A DNA stretch of 6,928 nt from Rhodoferax sp. (lineage in GTDB: Bacteria; Pseudomonadota; Gammaproteobacteria; Burkholderiales; Burkholderiaceae_C). Under the pieces are notes generated by a model that did no database searches, was not told the DNA's origin, and saw only the letters and a list, made by a program, of their open reading frames with translations. Numbering within the stretch: the stretch's first letter is position 1; the number at the start of each line of letters is the position of its first letter. The stretch is taken from contig JARXAU010000042.1 of NCBI GenBank assembly GCA_029865675.1, positions 1-6,928 of the forward strand, read 5' to 3'. Below, piece after piece: positions 1 through 4,853 of this stretch. The position numbers and the translations under genes were made by a program.

Positions 1-46
1 CAAATACGTTCTTGGCCAAATCGATACCGGTGGCAATAATGGTCAT
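1..46 (-). CDS. IS110-family transposase, N-terminal fragment (cut by window edge)
   Basis: Reading leftwards from the ATG at 46-44, the translation is MTIIATGIDLAKNVF, which continues out of the window. The G-(I/V)-D-(L/I)-A-K-x-V-F pattern is the hallmark N-terminus of IS110/IS1111-family transposases and holds the first aspartate of the DEDD (RuvC-like) catalytic set. These enzymes act as site-specific recombinases guided by an RNA from the element's own non-coding end (family knowledge). Only the first 15 codons are visible, so intactness cannot be judged. It points away from the cassettes, in the same orientation as the second, decayed IS110 gene near 3430-4138. Confidence 0.8.
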   Translation of the reverse strand, partial: MTIIATGIDLAKNVF

Positions 47-148
47 GGGTCTTCCCCTTCCGAGTGAGTTGATGCGAGTTCGCACTTCCCATCTTCGCGC
101 CGCTTCGCAGCGCTCCGTCCTGCGGATTACTCGGGGCGGGGAAGACCC
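47..148. repeat. Perfect 11-bp inverted repeat flanking the IS110 leader
   Basis: GGGTCTTCCCC at 47-57 directly abuts the transposase start codon. Its exact reverse complement GGGGAAGACCC lies at 138-148. The pairing extends imperfectly inwards (CTTCCGAG against CTCGGGGCG). The 80-base interior contains GCGC...GCGC self-complementary sequence. It may be a subterminal repeat of the IS1111 type, or a stem of a structured leader RNA. Confidence 0.65.
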
Positions 149-154
149 TTCCAT

Positions 155-254
155 TCGTTAGGCCGCAAAATCTTGGCTAGTCGCTGCTCCGCAAGACAAA
201 CGCTCGTTAGGCCGCAAAATCTTGGCTAGTCGCTGCTCCGCAAGACAAACGCTC
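155..254. repeat. Tandem duplication of a 49-bp unit carrying integron core GTTAGGC
   Basis: Two head-to-tail copies (155-203 and 204-252) appear identical by eye, and the first two bases of a third follow. Each unit contains GTTAGGC (157-163 and 206-212), the R' core at which integron integrases cut between G and TT. The unit has a TCTTG...CAAGA inverted repeat but no opposite R'' core (RYYYAAC). It could be a 49-bp gene-less cassette, the right end of an attC or attI duplicated by recombination, or simple replication slippage. Confidence 0.75.
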
Positions 255-320
255 ACTGTGCCGATGGAGTCTGCTATGGCCAACATCCAGCTTCTCTCAA
301 CCAACTCAAGGAGGATTTAG

Positions 321-1205
321 ATGCGTACGCTTTCAACGGGCATCCTAAGCACAATACTCATTTTCAATGCTTCTGTCGCTTCGGCAACTGGAAGTATTGA
401 CTTTCCGTGGAACTTCGACGTGGGTCGACAAGCAAACCTCGTAATCAACAGTCCCGGAACTCCTACAACCTCTCTCACGGACCCGGTCGTGGTAAATGCC
501 AATTTCGGATACGTACTTGGAGGAGCCAACACAATATCTGGAGCCGTGTCCGGCCGTGCGTTCATCGCAGACACGTTCGCGCAACCGTCCATTGTTTCGG
601 TAGGAGTTTCGTTCTCGCTGACAAACATTTCAACTGTCGCAGCAGTCATTCCAGCCCTAAACCTAGATGTGAATGCGAATTTTGGTCGAACCATAGGTAC
701 TGATCCGGGCGGCACTGTCGGAAACACGCTTGTGGCGACGCTAAGTGCCGCCACTTCAAACACCACCGCGCTATCACAGTTTATCTACACTTACACTGAT
801 ACCGTGGACGATGATCCGCCTGAAGTGAGCTTCAGTCCAGAAACGCAGGGAGGCTTCACGTGGACTGGAACCTATAGCGCGAATGACTTAGCTGTTGGAC
901 TCGCCGGTTCCAGCATACTGGTTCAGCCAGGCGATAGTTTGGCAATCCTGGTTTCGCTAACTGGGTCGGCGACAGCCTTTTCTTTTCTTGGAGTTCCGGG
1001 CTACTCCTCCTTCACAGATTTCGGAAACACCGCACAGCTGTCAATGACCATGGCGCCTGGGTTTGCCGTCACATCATTCGCCCCATTGGACTGGATTACG
1101 CTCACGCCAGTGCCTGAACCTTCTGCTGCAGCGCTTTTGTTTCTTGGTTTGCTGGCGTTGCTCATCATGCGCTACCGCAGGTCACATTCAGTTTATGACG
1201 CCTGA
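321..1205 (+). CDS. PEP-CTERM exported protein (exosortase substrate), in a cassette
   Basis: This is a 294-residue secreted protein. Residues 1-23 form a signal peptide (MRTLSTGILS, hydrophobic core, AxA cleavage region near SVASATG). The middle is low-charge and rich in Ser, Thr, Ala, Val and Gly, and probably a beta-sandwich. The C-terminus is a textbook PEP-CTERM sorting signal: VPEPS at about 264-268, a hydrophobic helix (AAALLFLGLLALLIM), then basic RYRR. Such proteins are recognised by an exosortase (EpsH/XrtA), which cleaves at the PEP motif during export to the surface or biofilm matrix (family knowledge). The tail after RYRR (SHSVYDA) is longer than usual. A strong Shine-Dalgarno (AAGGAGGA, 308-315) fixes the start. 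No exosortase gene is in the window, so it must act in trans. The gene sits between a GTTAGGC core and a damaged attC. Confidence 0.85.
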   Translation: MRTLSTGILSTILIFNASVASATGSIDFPWNFDVGRQANLVINSPGTPTTSLTDPVVVNANFGYVLGGANTISGAVSGRAFIADTFAQPSIVSVGVSFSLTNISTVAAVIPALNLDVNANFGRTIGTDPGGTVGNTLVATLSAATSNTTALSQFIYTYTDTVDDDPPEVSFSPETQGGFTWTGTYSANDLAVGLAGSSILVQPGDSLAILVSLTGSATAFSFLGVPGYSSFTDFGNTAQLSMTMAPGFAVTSFAPLDWITLTPVPEPSAAALLFLGLLALLIMRYRRSHSVYDA

Positions 1206-1220
1206 CTTCTACGGTTGCGG

Positions 1221-1258
1221 CCTAACCCCTCGCTCAAAGGGAGCACCAACGGCGGGCC
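1221..1258 (+). other. Truncated attC: left half only (R'' and L'' side)
   Basis: GCCTAAC (1221-1227) matches the R'' consensus RYYYAAC. It is followed by CCCTCGCTCAAAGGGAG, the usual left arm of a common attC type. The matching right arm and GTTRRRY core are absent: coding sequence of the next gene starts at about 1259. This attC is of a different sequence type from the three complete sites further right. Confidence 0.6.
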
Positions 1259-1611
1259 AAAGGAACTTGGTTTTTAACGTCCCCTGGTTCCACTACCGTC
1301 AACAGAAGCTTCGAGGATCTTGCAGTCAAGTGTGAAAAGGATGGCCACGAGCCGGGCTGCTATCAGTCAAGTCAGGAACTAAAGCGATGGCCTTTGGAAA
1401 CATCATCTTTGGTGGAGTAATTGGTGCAGGGGTGGATATTTCCACCGGTACCGCATATGATTATCCATCATTAATTGTTGTCATGATGGGGAAAACTGGT
1501 GTAGCAGCCGGTGAGCCAATCGCGCCGATTGTACCGCCAGGCCCAAGCGCCCCGAGCCAAACTATTGCAACTGATTCAGCCAATCCAAAGATGGAACAGC
1601 CCTCGAAATAG
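1259..1611 (+). pseudogene. Remnant of a small cassette-type lipoprotein gene (5'-truncated, frameshifted)
   Basis: The frame from 1259 reads KGTWFLTSPGSTTVNRSF, EDLAVKCEKDGHEPG up to about 1354. The frame then changes and continues as LLSVKSGTKAMAFGNIIFGG and VIGAGVDISTGTAYDYPSL to a stop at 1609-1611. Joined, this follows a family of small bacterial lipoproteins with a (K/G)xW-x-TPGSVTV-x-(R/K)S...DL-x-V-x-C-x-x-DG...GN-x-x-x-GG-x-IG-x-x-VD-x-x-(S/T)G-x-x-YP layout; the match is from memory. The N-terminal signal, lipobox Cys and first beta-strands are missing. One missing base near 1354 would restore the frame (E-P-G-L-L-S-V). Gene finders may instead call 1387-1611 (74 aa) from the internal ATG, which has a weak AGGA nine bases upstream. 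I judge it non-functional, and the frameshift could also be a sequencing error. Confidence 0.6.
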
Positions 1612-1623
1612 ATCAAAGGCGAC

Positions 1624-1737
1624 GCCTTACCATTCGCTCATCCGGCCACACTGCGGCATGCCGTCATTTGCCCCGCCATTTCATTCTGGGTCAAATGCCA
1701 TCACGCCGCAATGTGCCGGTCAGCTCAAATGTTAAGC
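1624..1737 (+). other. attC recombination site (114 bp)
   Basis: R'' is GCCTTAC (1624-1630, one step off RYYYAAC) and R' is a canonical GTTAAGC (1731-1737). Between them the arms pair: CTCATCCGGCCACACTGCGGCAT on the left with the reverse complement of GCCGCAATGTGCCGGTCAGCTCA on the right, and an inner GTCATTTG pairs with CAAATGCC. The central loop contains CGCCATTTCATTCTGGG, which recurs in the two other long sites. Position and orientation fit the 3' end of the cassette holding the lipoprotein remnant. Confidence 0.9.
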
Positions 1738-1781
1738 GGCACAGTCGAAGCCCTATGCCCGTGGAAAGAAGGAATACAAGA

Positions 1782-2255
1782 ATGAAACTGCACAAAAGCC
1801 TATCTCTAGTAATTGCACTAGGATTTGCAAACTGTGGTGCTTTTGCACAGCATCTGCCGCCCCCCTCACGGACTGTCTTTAAATGCGAAACTGAAGACAA
1901 GACCTTCTACTCAGATTCACCGTGCTTGGGTGCGAAAAAGGTAGATGTGGAACCCACGCGCGGACTCAACAAAACAAGTGGAACAGAGAGCGCCGGAAAG
2001 GATGTGTCTCGTGAAATTCAGCGGGAACAGTTCGCGGGTGCAGTAAGTCCAATAACTGGCTTGAACGCCAAGCAATTTGAAGTCGCAAGTAGGCGACAAA
2101 AACTTTCTTCAGACGCACAGAGACGCTGCCAGTCCTTAGAGGAAGCTATTCCGCAACAGGAGAGGCAAGAAGCGCTGGCGCCTAGCAGTGCTCGTGATCA
2201 GATGCGAAGCGACTTACTGAACTTGCGCACAGAGTACCGGCGGTTAAAGTGCTAA
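1782..2255 (+). CDS. Exported DUF4124-like protein (cassette gene of unknown function)
   Basis: The protein has 157 residues from the ATG at 1782. This start is chosen because a GAAAGAAGGAA ribosome binding site lies just upstream and because it gives a clean signal peptide (MKLHKSLSLVIALGFANCGAFAQ, cleavage near 23). In-frame ATGs at 1755 and 1668 would bury that signal. After a Pro-rich linker comes TVFKCETEDKTFYSDSPC (residues 31-48). The pattern Y/F-K-C...G/D-K-x-x-Y-S-D-x-P-C resembles the DUF4124 domain, with Cys35 and Cys48 likely to form a disulfide in the periplasm. The rest (about 60-157) is polar and rich in Gln, Arg and Glu, probably helical, and ends in a Cys. No specific role is known. 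It is the sole gene of its cassette and is followed seven bases later by an attC. Confidence 0.75.
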   Translation: MKLHKSLSLVIALGFANCGAFAQHLPPPSRTVFKCETEDKTFYSDSPCLGAKKVDVEPTRGLNKTSGTESAGKDVSREIQREQFAGAVSPITGLNAKQFEVASRRQKLSSDAQRRCQSLEEAIPQQERQEALAPSSARDQMRSDLLNLRTEYRRLKC

Positions 2256-2262
2256 GAGTGCG

Positions 2263-2373
2263 GCCCAACCATTCGCGCAACCGGTCCAATTGCGGCATGC
2301 GGCTAAAGGTCCGCCATTTCATTCTGGGCCTTTAGCCACATACCGCATCGGTCCGCCTAGCTGAACTTTAGGC
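2263..2373 (+). other. attC recombination site (111 bp)
   Basis: R'' is a perfect GCCCAAC (2263-2269). R' is TTTAGGC (2367-2373), in which the first base of the consensus GTTAGGC is changed to T. The inner stem is very strong: GCATGCGGCTAAAGG on the left pairs with CCTTTAGCCACATACCGCAT on the right. The loop again has CGCCATTTCATTCTGGG. The changed G sits exactly at the integrase cleavage point, so exchange at this site may be impaired (inference). The last codon of vapC on the opposite strand overlaps R'. Confidence 0.9.
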
Positions 2374-2769
2374 TTCCGAATACGCCTCGCGCAGGCCGAG
2401 GTGTTTTGCGAAGGGCACGAAGTCGCGGTCAGAATGCAAGAGCGTGAGGCCATCCTCAATGCACCGCGTCGCAATCAACGTGTCAATGGTTTTGCGGACT
2501 GTGATGCCTTTGGAGCGAAGGATGCCATAGTTCTCCGAGGCCTTCAACGCCAAGTCGTACCCGCAAAGATCAAGACGAGTAAAGGTGTCGAACACCTTTT
2601 TGACCAACTTGAACTCTTTTTCATCGCGAACGCCTTGCAAGACCTCAGCCGCAACCAGGTCGCCGACCGCAATCCGCGTCCGTCCAAACAAAGAGTCCAG
2701 CAGAGTGACCTGCGGGGTGTCGGCGGCGCGAAAGTAGTCGACCCACACGCTGGAGTCGACCAAGATCAC
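2368..2769 (-). CDS. vapC: VapC-family PIN-domain ribonuclease toxin
   Basis: The 133-residue length is typical of VapC. The PIN-domain metal-binding acids are all visible: Asp5 in MILVDSSVWVDYF, Glu42 in AAEVLQG, Asp96 in KTIDTLIA, and Asp114/Asp116 in HSDRDF. VapC toxins are Mg-dependent endoribonucleases that cut tRNA or rRNA and are blocked by their VapB partner (family knowledge). Translation starts at GTG (2769-2767), within a GTGA overlap with the vapB stop codon, so the two are translationally coupled. The gene runs against the array direction. Its TAA stop (complement of 2368-2370) lies inside the attC core, so the coding region ends exactly at the cassette boundary. All key residues are present and the toxin is probably active. 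Confidence 0.93.
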   Translation of the reverse strand: MILVDSSVWVDYFRAADTPQVTLLDSLFGRTRIAVGDLVAAEVLQGVRDEKEFKLVKKVFDTFTRLDLCGYDLALKASENYGILRSKGITVRKTIDTLIATRCIEDGLTLLHSDRDFVPFAKHLGLREAYSEA

Positions 2770-2960
2770 TTATCAGTCCTCATCGCATTCAAATCACCTT
2801 CCCAGGTGATCTTGCCGCGCAACTCACGAGCCTTTTCTTGCGCGCGAAGGTCAAGTAAAGTTCGTAGCCCAAGCTCAACCGCTTCTTTCTTGGTCTTTGC
2901 TCCGGTCACAAGAAGTGCATCCTTCATGAGTTTATCGTCGATCTCAATGTTTGTGCGCAT
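2766..2960 (-). CDS. vapB: VapB-family antitoxin
   Basis: The protein has 64 residues starting MRTNIEIDDKLMKDALLVTG, followed by KTKKEAVELGLRTLLDLRAQ. This is the N-terminal DNA-binding fold (ribbon-helix-helix type) of VapB antitoxins in the DUF2191-like group. The C-terminal part (ELRGKITWEGDLNAMRTDK) is the usual toxin-binding tail with a W-x-G-D-L motif. The ATG at 2960 is preferred over upstream in-frame starts (to 3053) because the protein then begins at the conserved MRTNIEID and because the promoter/operator lies at 2963-2990, which a longer protein would overrun. VapB binds VapC and, as a complex, represses the pair. No Shine-Dalgarno is visible before the ATG, so the mRNA may be leaderless or nearly so. 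Confidence 0.9.
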   Translation of the reverse strand: MRTNIEIDDKLMKDALLVTGAKTKKEAVELGLRTLLDLRAQEKARELRGKITWEGDLNAMRTDK

Positions 2961-2962
2961 GC

Positions 2963-2990
2963 TGTGTACCTTTATAAGCTTGGGTACACA
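2963..2990 (-). promoter_or_regulatory. vapBC operator/promoter: perfect 8-bp inverted repeat
   Basis: TGTGTACC (2963-2970) and GGTACACA (2983-2990) are exact reverse complements separated by 12 bases. On the minus strand the spacer contains TATAAA (2976-2971), a good -10 box. A poor -35 (GTGCTA) sits 17 bases upstream. The inverted repeat straddles the -10, as expected of an autoregulatory VapB(C) operator. The -10 ends about ten bases from the vapB ATG, which predicts a very short or absent 5' leader. Confidence 0.65.
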
Positions 2991-3308
2991 TGGTAGCACG
3001 GCAGCCGCCGCACGGAAGCATGACCCCTCCACAAGGGCTCCCCCGAGGGTCAAGAAGGCTGTTGGGTATTCGTATGTATTCCGTTCAAAAGCCGGCTGTT
3101 TGGCTGTCCGGTATTGGGGTCTGGGATTGAATCCATTTGATCCAGGACGCGCGCGAGTGGAGGCGCGGGGCGACAGGGAACAGACTGCACATCTACAAAC
3201 GGCCTTGTTGCGCGGGTGTGTTGCGCGGGCCCAGACAAGAACCGCTCAGTTGGGCTCCATTCACTCCCGGGGTTCGGCGCGTTTGCCGCCCCATCTGGTT
3301 AGCCGAGT
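2991..3308. other. Gene-free stretch between vapBC and the decayed IS110 transposase
   Basis: No convincing gene is seen on either strand. The left part contains an imperfect inverted repeat (GACCCCTC from 3022, GAGGGTC to 3051). From about 3060 rightwards the sequence becomes GC-rich and structured. It is probably the non-coding 3' end of the IS110-family element, since elements of the IS1111 type carry a long non-coding tail there. The attC expected for the vapBC cassette is not recognisable. The IS boundary was not found. Confidence 0.4.
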
Positions 3309-4210
3309 TCACCAACTGCCGGTCTGACCTGTCAGGCATCTCCGAGAGCACGTCTTGGGATGAGAGGATTCAAGGGTGTTGTTGGGGTTGAAGGGATTCT
3401 GGATTGCAGCAAATCTGCGCTTTGGGCTCAGGCTGCGGCCAGTTCTGCTGCCGGTGCAGGCGCGGGCATTCTTGATGGCCAAGGCCACGCAGGCTTTTTG
3501 CCAGCCCATGCGCTCAATGAGTTGCTTGAGCCAGCGGCTGGTCGGGTCGTCGCGCTTGTCCACGCTCATCACGGCCGACTTCGCGCCCTGGATCAACAGC
3601 GTGCGCAGGTAGTCGTCGCCGCGTTTGGTGATGCGCCCCAGACTGGCCTTGCCGCCCGAGGAGCTCTGGCGCGGAACGATGCCCAGCCAGGCGCCGAACT
3701 GCCGGCCAGACTTGAACTGGTGAAAGTCAGCCACCGAGGCGGTGAATGCCGAGGCACTCAACTCGCCGATGCCGATGACGCGCGCAGCACGCCGGGCAGC
3801 ACGCCACGGATGCGGTTGGTCCGCGCAGTGCGGTCTTGCTTGAATCCTTCGCGGATGGCGTGCAGCGCCATCAGGCCTTGCTGCACCGTCGTCTTGATTG
3901 GCACAAAGCGCATCTGCGGGCGCGAGGCAGCCTCGCAGATCGCCGCCGCATCGGTCGCATCATTCTTGCCGCCGCGCCCCTCCATCGCCACCAGACAGCC
4001 CGCAGGAAGAGGCTGCGTGCACCACGGCAGGAACTGGTCTCGCTTCAACGCACGCGCCACAACGCGCCGGCCAGCGCCGTCCACCGCGTGCACGTGCACC
4101 ACCTGCTTGGCGATATCCACACCTACCCGAACCATCAAACGACGTGTAACCTCGGCGCCCCGTCAATCTTGGTGCCTCGACACCGTCTATACGCTGGGGA
4201 AGCCGCTTCC
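3060..4210 (-). mobile_element. Decayed IS110/IS1111-type insertion sequence next to an attC
   Basis: It contains a broken transposase gene (about 3428-4138) and a probable 3' non-coding tail. The right-hand limit is inferred from where attC-like sequence resumes (TATTCGCTCA, 4211-4220, the decamer that follows R'' in the attC at 4854). The base block before it (CTTCC) replaces the expected GCCTAAC. The left limit (about 3060) is only a guess from the change in composition. Transposase orientation relative to the attC matches the element at the left edge of the window. Confidence 0.45.
3428..4138 (-). pseudogene. IS110-family (DEDD) transposase, broken by internal deletions
   Basis: From the ATG at 4138 the protein begins MMVRVGVDIAKQVVHVHAVD and keeps Asp8, Glu53, Asp60 and Asp63 of the DEDD site. 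However, Glu53 is followed almost at once by GGKNDATDA, so roughly 40 residues normally between them are missing (in frame). After TNRIRG (about 3810) the central part is gone. The sequence rejoins in another frame at VIGIGELSASAFTASVADFH (about 3780), followed by the conserved C-terminal block with GRQFGAWLGIVPRQSSSGGK, GRITKRGDDYLRTLL, QGAK and ALAIKNAR. The serine-containing C-terminal domain is thus present. After KNAR the frame runs on to 3309, but a neighbouring frame gives APAPAAELAAA and a stop at 3428, which looks like the original end. Usual length is about 310-400 residues. An active recombinase is not expected. Confidence 0.85.
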
Positions 4211-4266
4211 TATTCGCTCAACCGGCATGTTGCGGCAGGCGGCAATGCCGATCAGCTCCGTTAGGC
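4206..4266 (+). other. Short attC with intact R' core, R'' lost
   Basis: R' is a perfect GTTAGGC (4260-4266). The arms GCTCAACCGGCATGTTGCGGC and GGCAATGCCGATCAGCTCC are complementary over most of their length, giving a compact hairpin without the long CATTTCATTCT loop of the other sites. The left end reads CTTCC-TATTCGCTCA where GCCTAAC-TATTCGCTCA is expected, so R'' has been removed or split off by the adjoining IS110 element. The right core still defines the start of the yefM-yoeB cassette. Confidence 0.7.
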
Positions 4267-4300
4267 GTCGCAAATGCAAGCAACTCTGCCACGCCACCGC

Positions 4301-4329
4301 TTGACTTGACGTACCGCTTCACGTACGCT
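4301..4329 (+). promoter_or_regulatory. yefM-yoeB promoter with GTAC-core operator repeats
   Basis: ACGTAC occurs at 4309-4314 and 4321-4326, so the two GTAC cores are exactly 12 bases apart centre to centre. The characterised E. coli yefM-yoeB operator uses two TGTACA-core sites with the same 12-bp spacing (literature knowledge). Both repeats overlap a candidate promoter, TTGACT (4301-4306), 17 bases, TACGCT (4324-4329). Repression by YefM or YefM-YoeB is therefore likely. The start would lie near 4336, giving a leader of about ten bases. Confidence 0.55.
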
Positions 4330-4346
4330 CTGAAAAAGGGAATCAG

Positions 4347-4589
4347 ATGACTATTTTTTCAGCAAGCCAAGCGAGAGCGAACTTATATCGGCTTATTGAC
4401 CAAACAGCCGAATCACACGAGCCGATCTTCATATCCGGAAAGAGAACCAGTGCAGTCCTCATTTCGTCAGAGGATTGGAAAGCAATTCAAGAGACTCTAT
4501 TCCTACTTTCGGTTCCTGGAATGCGTGAATCGATAAAAGAAGGTATGACCGAACCACTGGGCGATAGCGCCAAGGAACTTGACTGGTGA
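4347..4589 (+). CDS. yefM: YefM/Phd-family antitoxin
   Basis: The protein has 80 residues. MTIFSASQARANLYRLIDQT, then EPIFISGKRTSAVLISSEDW, match the Phd/YefM N-terminal DNA-binding and dimerisation domain: x-S-x-x-x-A-R-x-N-L, the P-(I/V)-x-I-(S/T) strand, and the V-L-(I/L)-S-x-x-(D/E)-(W/Y) motif. The acidic C-terminal tail (MRESIKEGMTEPLGDSAKELDW) is the usual disordered segment that wraps the YoeB toxin. The ATG at 4347 is preceded by AAAAAGGGAA at a good distance. Its TGA stop overlaps the GTG start of the toxin gene (GTGA at 4586-4589). It neutralises the toxin and is expected to repress its own promoter through the GTAC-core repeats just upstream. The cassette has the same orientation as the array. 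Confidence 0.93.
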   Translation: MTIFSASQARANLYRLIDQTAESHEPIFISGKRTSAVLISSEDWKAIQETLFLLSVPGMRESIKEGMTEPLGDSAKELDW

Positions 4590-4849
4590 CTTGGCAAATC
4601 GTATACGCAAAACAAGCACTCAAAGACGCAAAGAAACTTTCCGCAAGCGGCTTGAAAACAAAAGCTGAAGAGTTGCTCGGTATCCTGAGAGTCAACCCCC
4701 TACAGAATCCACCAGCGTTCGAGAAGCTAGTTGGTGACTTAGACGGTGCTTATTCGCGCCGGATAAACATCCAGCATCGGCTGGTTTATGAAGTATTTGT
4801 CGAAGAAAGAACTGTTCGCGTGCTGCGCATGTGGACGCATTACGAATAG
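4586..4849 (+). CDS. yoeB: YoeB/Txe-family mRNA interferase toxin
   Basis: The protein has 87 residues, starting with GTG inside the antitoxin stop codon. The fold signature is complete: WQIVYAKQALKDAKKL, FEKLVGDLDGAYSRRINIQH, RLVYEV, and the terminal WTHY. Residues known to matter in E. coli YoeB are in register: Glu46, Arg65 and the C-terminal His-Tyr pair (His85, Tyr86; His83 and Tyr84 in E. coli). YoeB binds the 50S/30S ribosomal A site and cuts mRNA there (family knowledge). The stop codon is followed after four bases by the R'' core of an attC, so this toxin-antitoxin pair fills one complete cassette (4261-4958). No damage is visible. Confidence 0.94.
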   Translation: MTWQIVYAKQALKDAKKLSASGLKTKAEELLGILRVNPLQNPPAFEKLVGDLDGAYSRRINIQHRLVYEVFVEERTVRVLRMWTHYE

Positions 4850-4853
4850 CGAC

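Larger units (their letters stand above)
1..150 (-). mobile_element. 5' end of an IS110-family insertion sequence
   Basis: The stretch holds the transposase start (46) and about 100 bases of non-coding sequence upstream of it. That non-coding part is bounded by a perfect 11-bp inverted repeat (47-57 with 138-148) and contains a GC-rich hairpin near 95-113. The next recognisable feature to the right is the integron core GTTAGGC at 157. The IS end is therefore placed somewhere near 148-156. The exact terminus is not resolved, because IS110 elements often lack terminal inverted repeats and target duplications. Confidence 0.55.

Noticed and set aside
155..254. CRISPR-like repeats
   Set aside because: There are only two copies, placed head to tail with no spacer between them.
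3298..3304. GTTAGCC as an attC R' core for the vapBC cassette
   Set aside because: It breaks GTTRRRY at the third purine and no attC arms flank it. It lies inside probable IS sequence.
2401..3327. Long plus-strand open frame (308 codons)
   Set aside because: It is the mirror of vapC, vapB and IS sequence and resembles no protein. The minus-strand genes have clear family motifs.
3360..4304. Long plus-strand open frame (314 codons) across the IS
   Set aside because: It is antisense to conserved IS110 transposase blocks, and is Ala/Arg-rich as expected of a GC-rich shadow.
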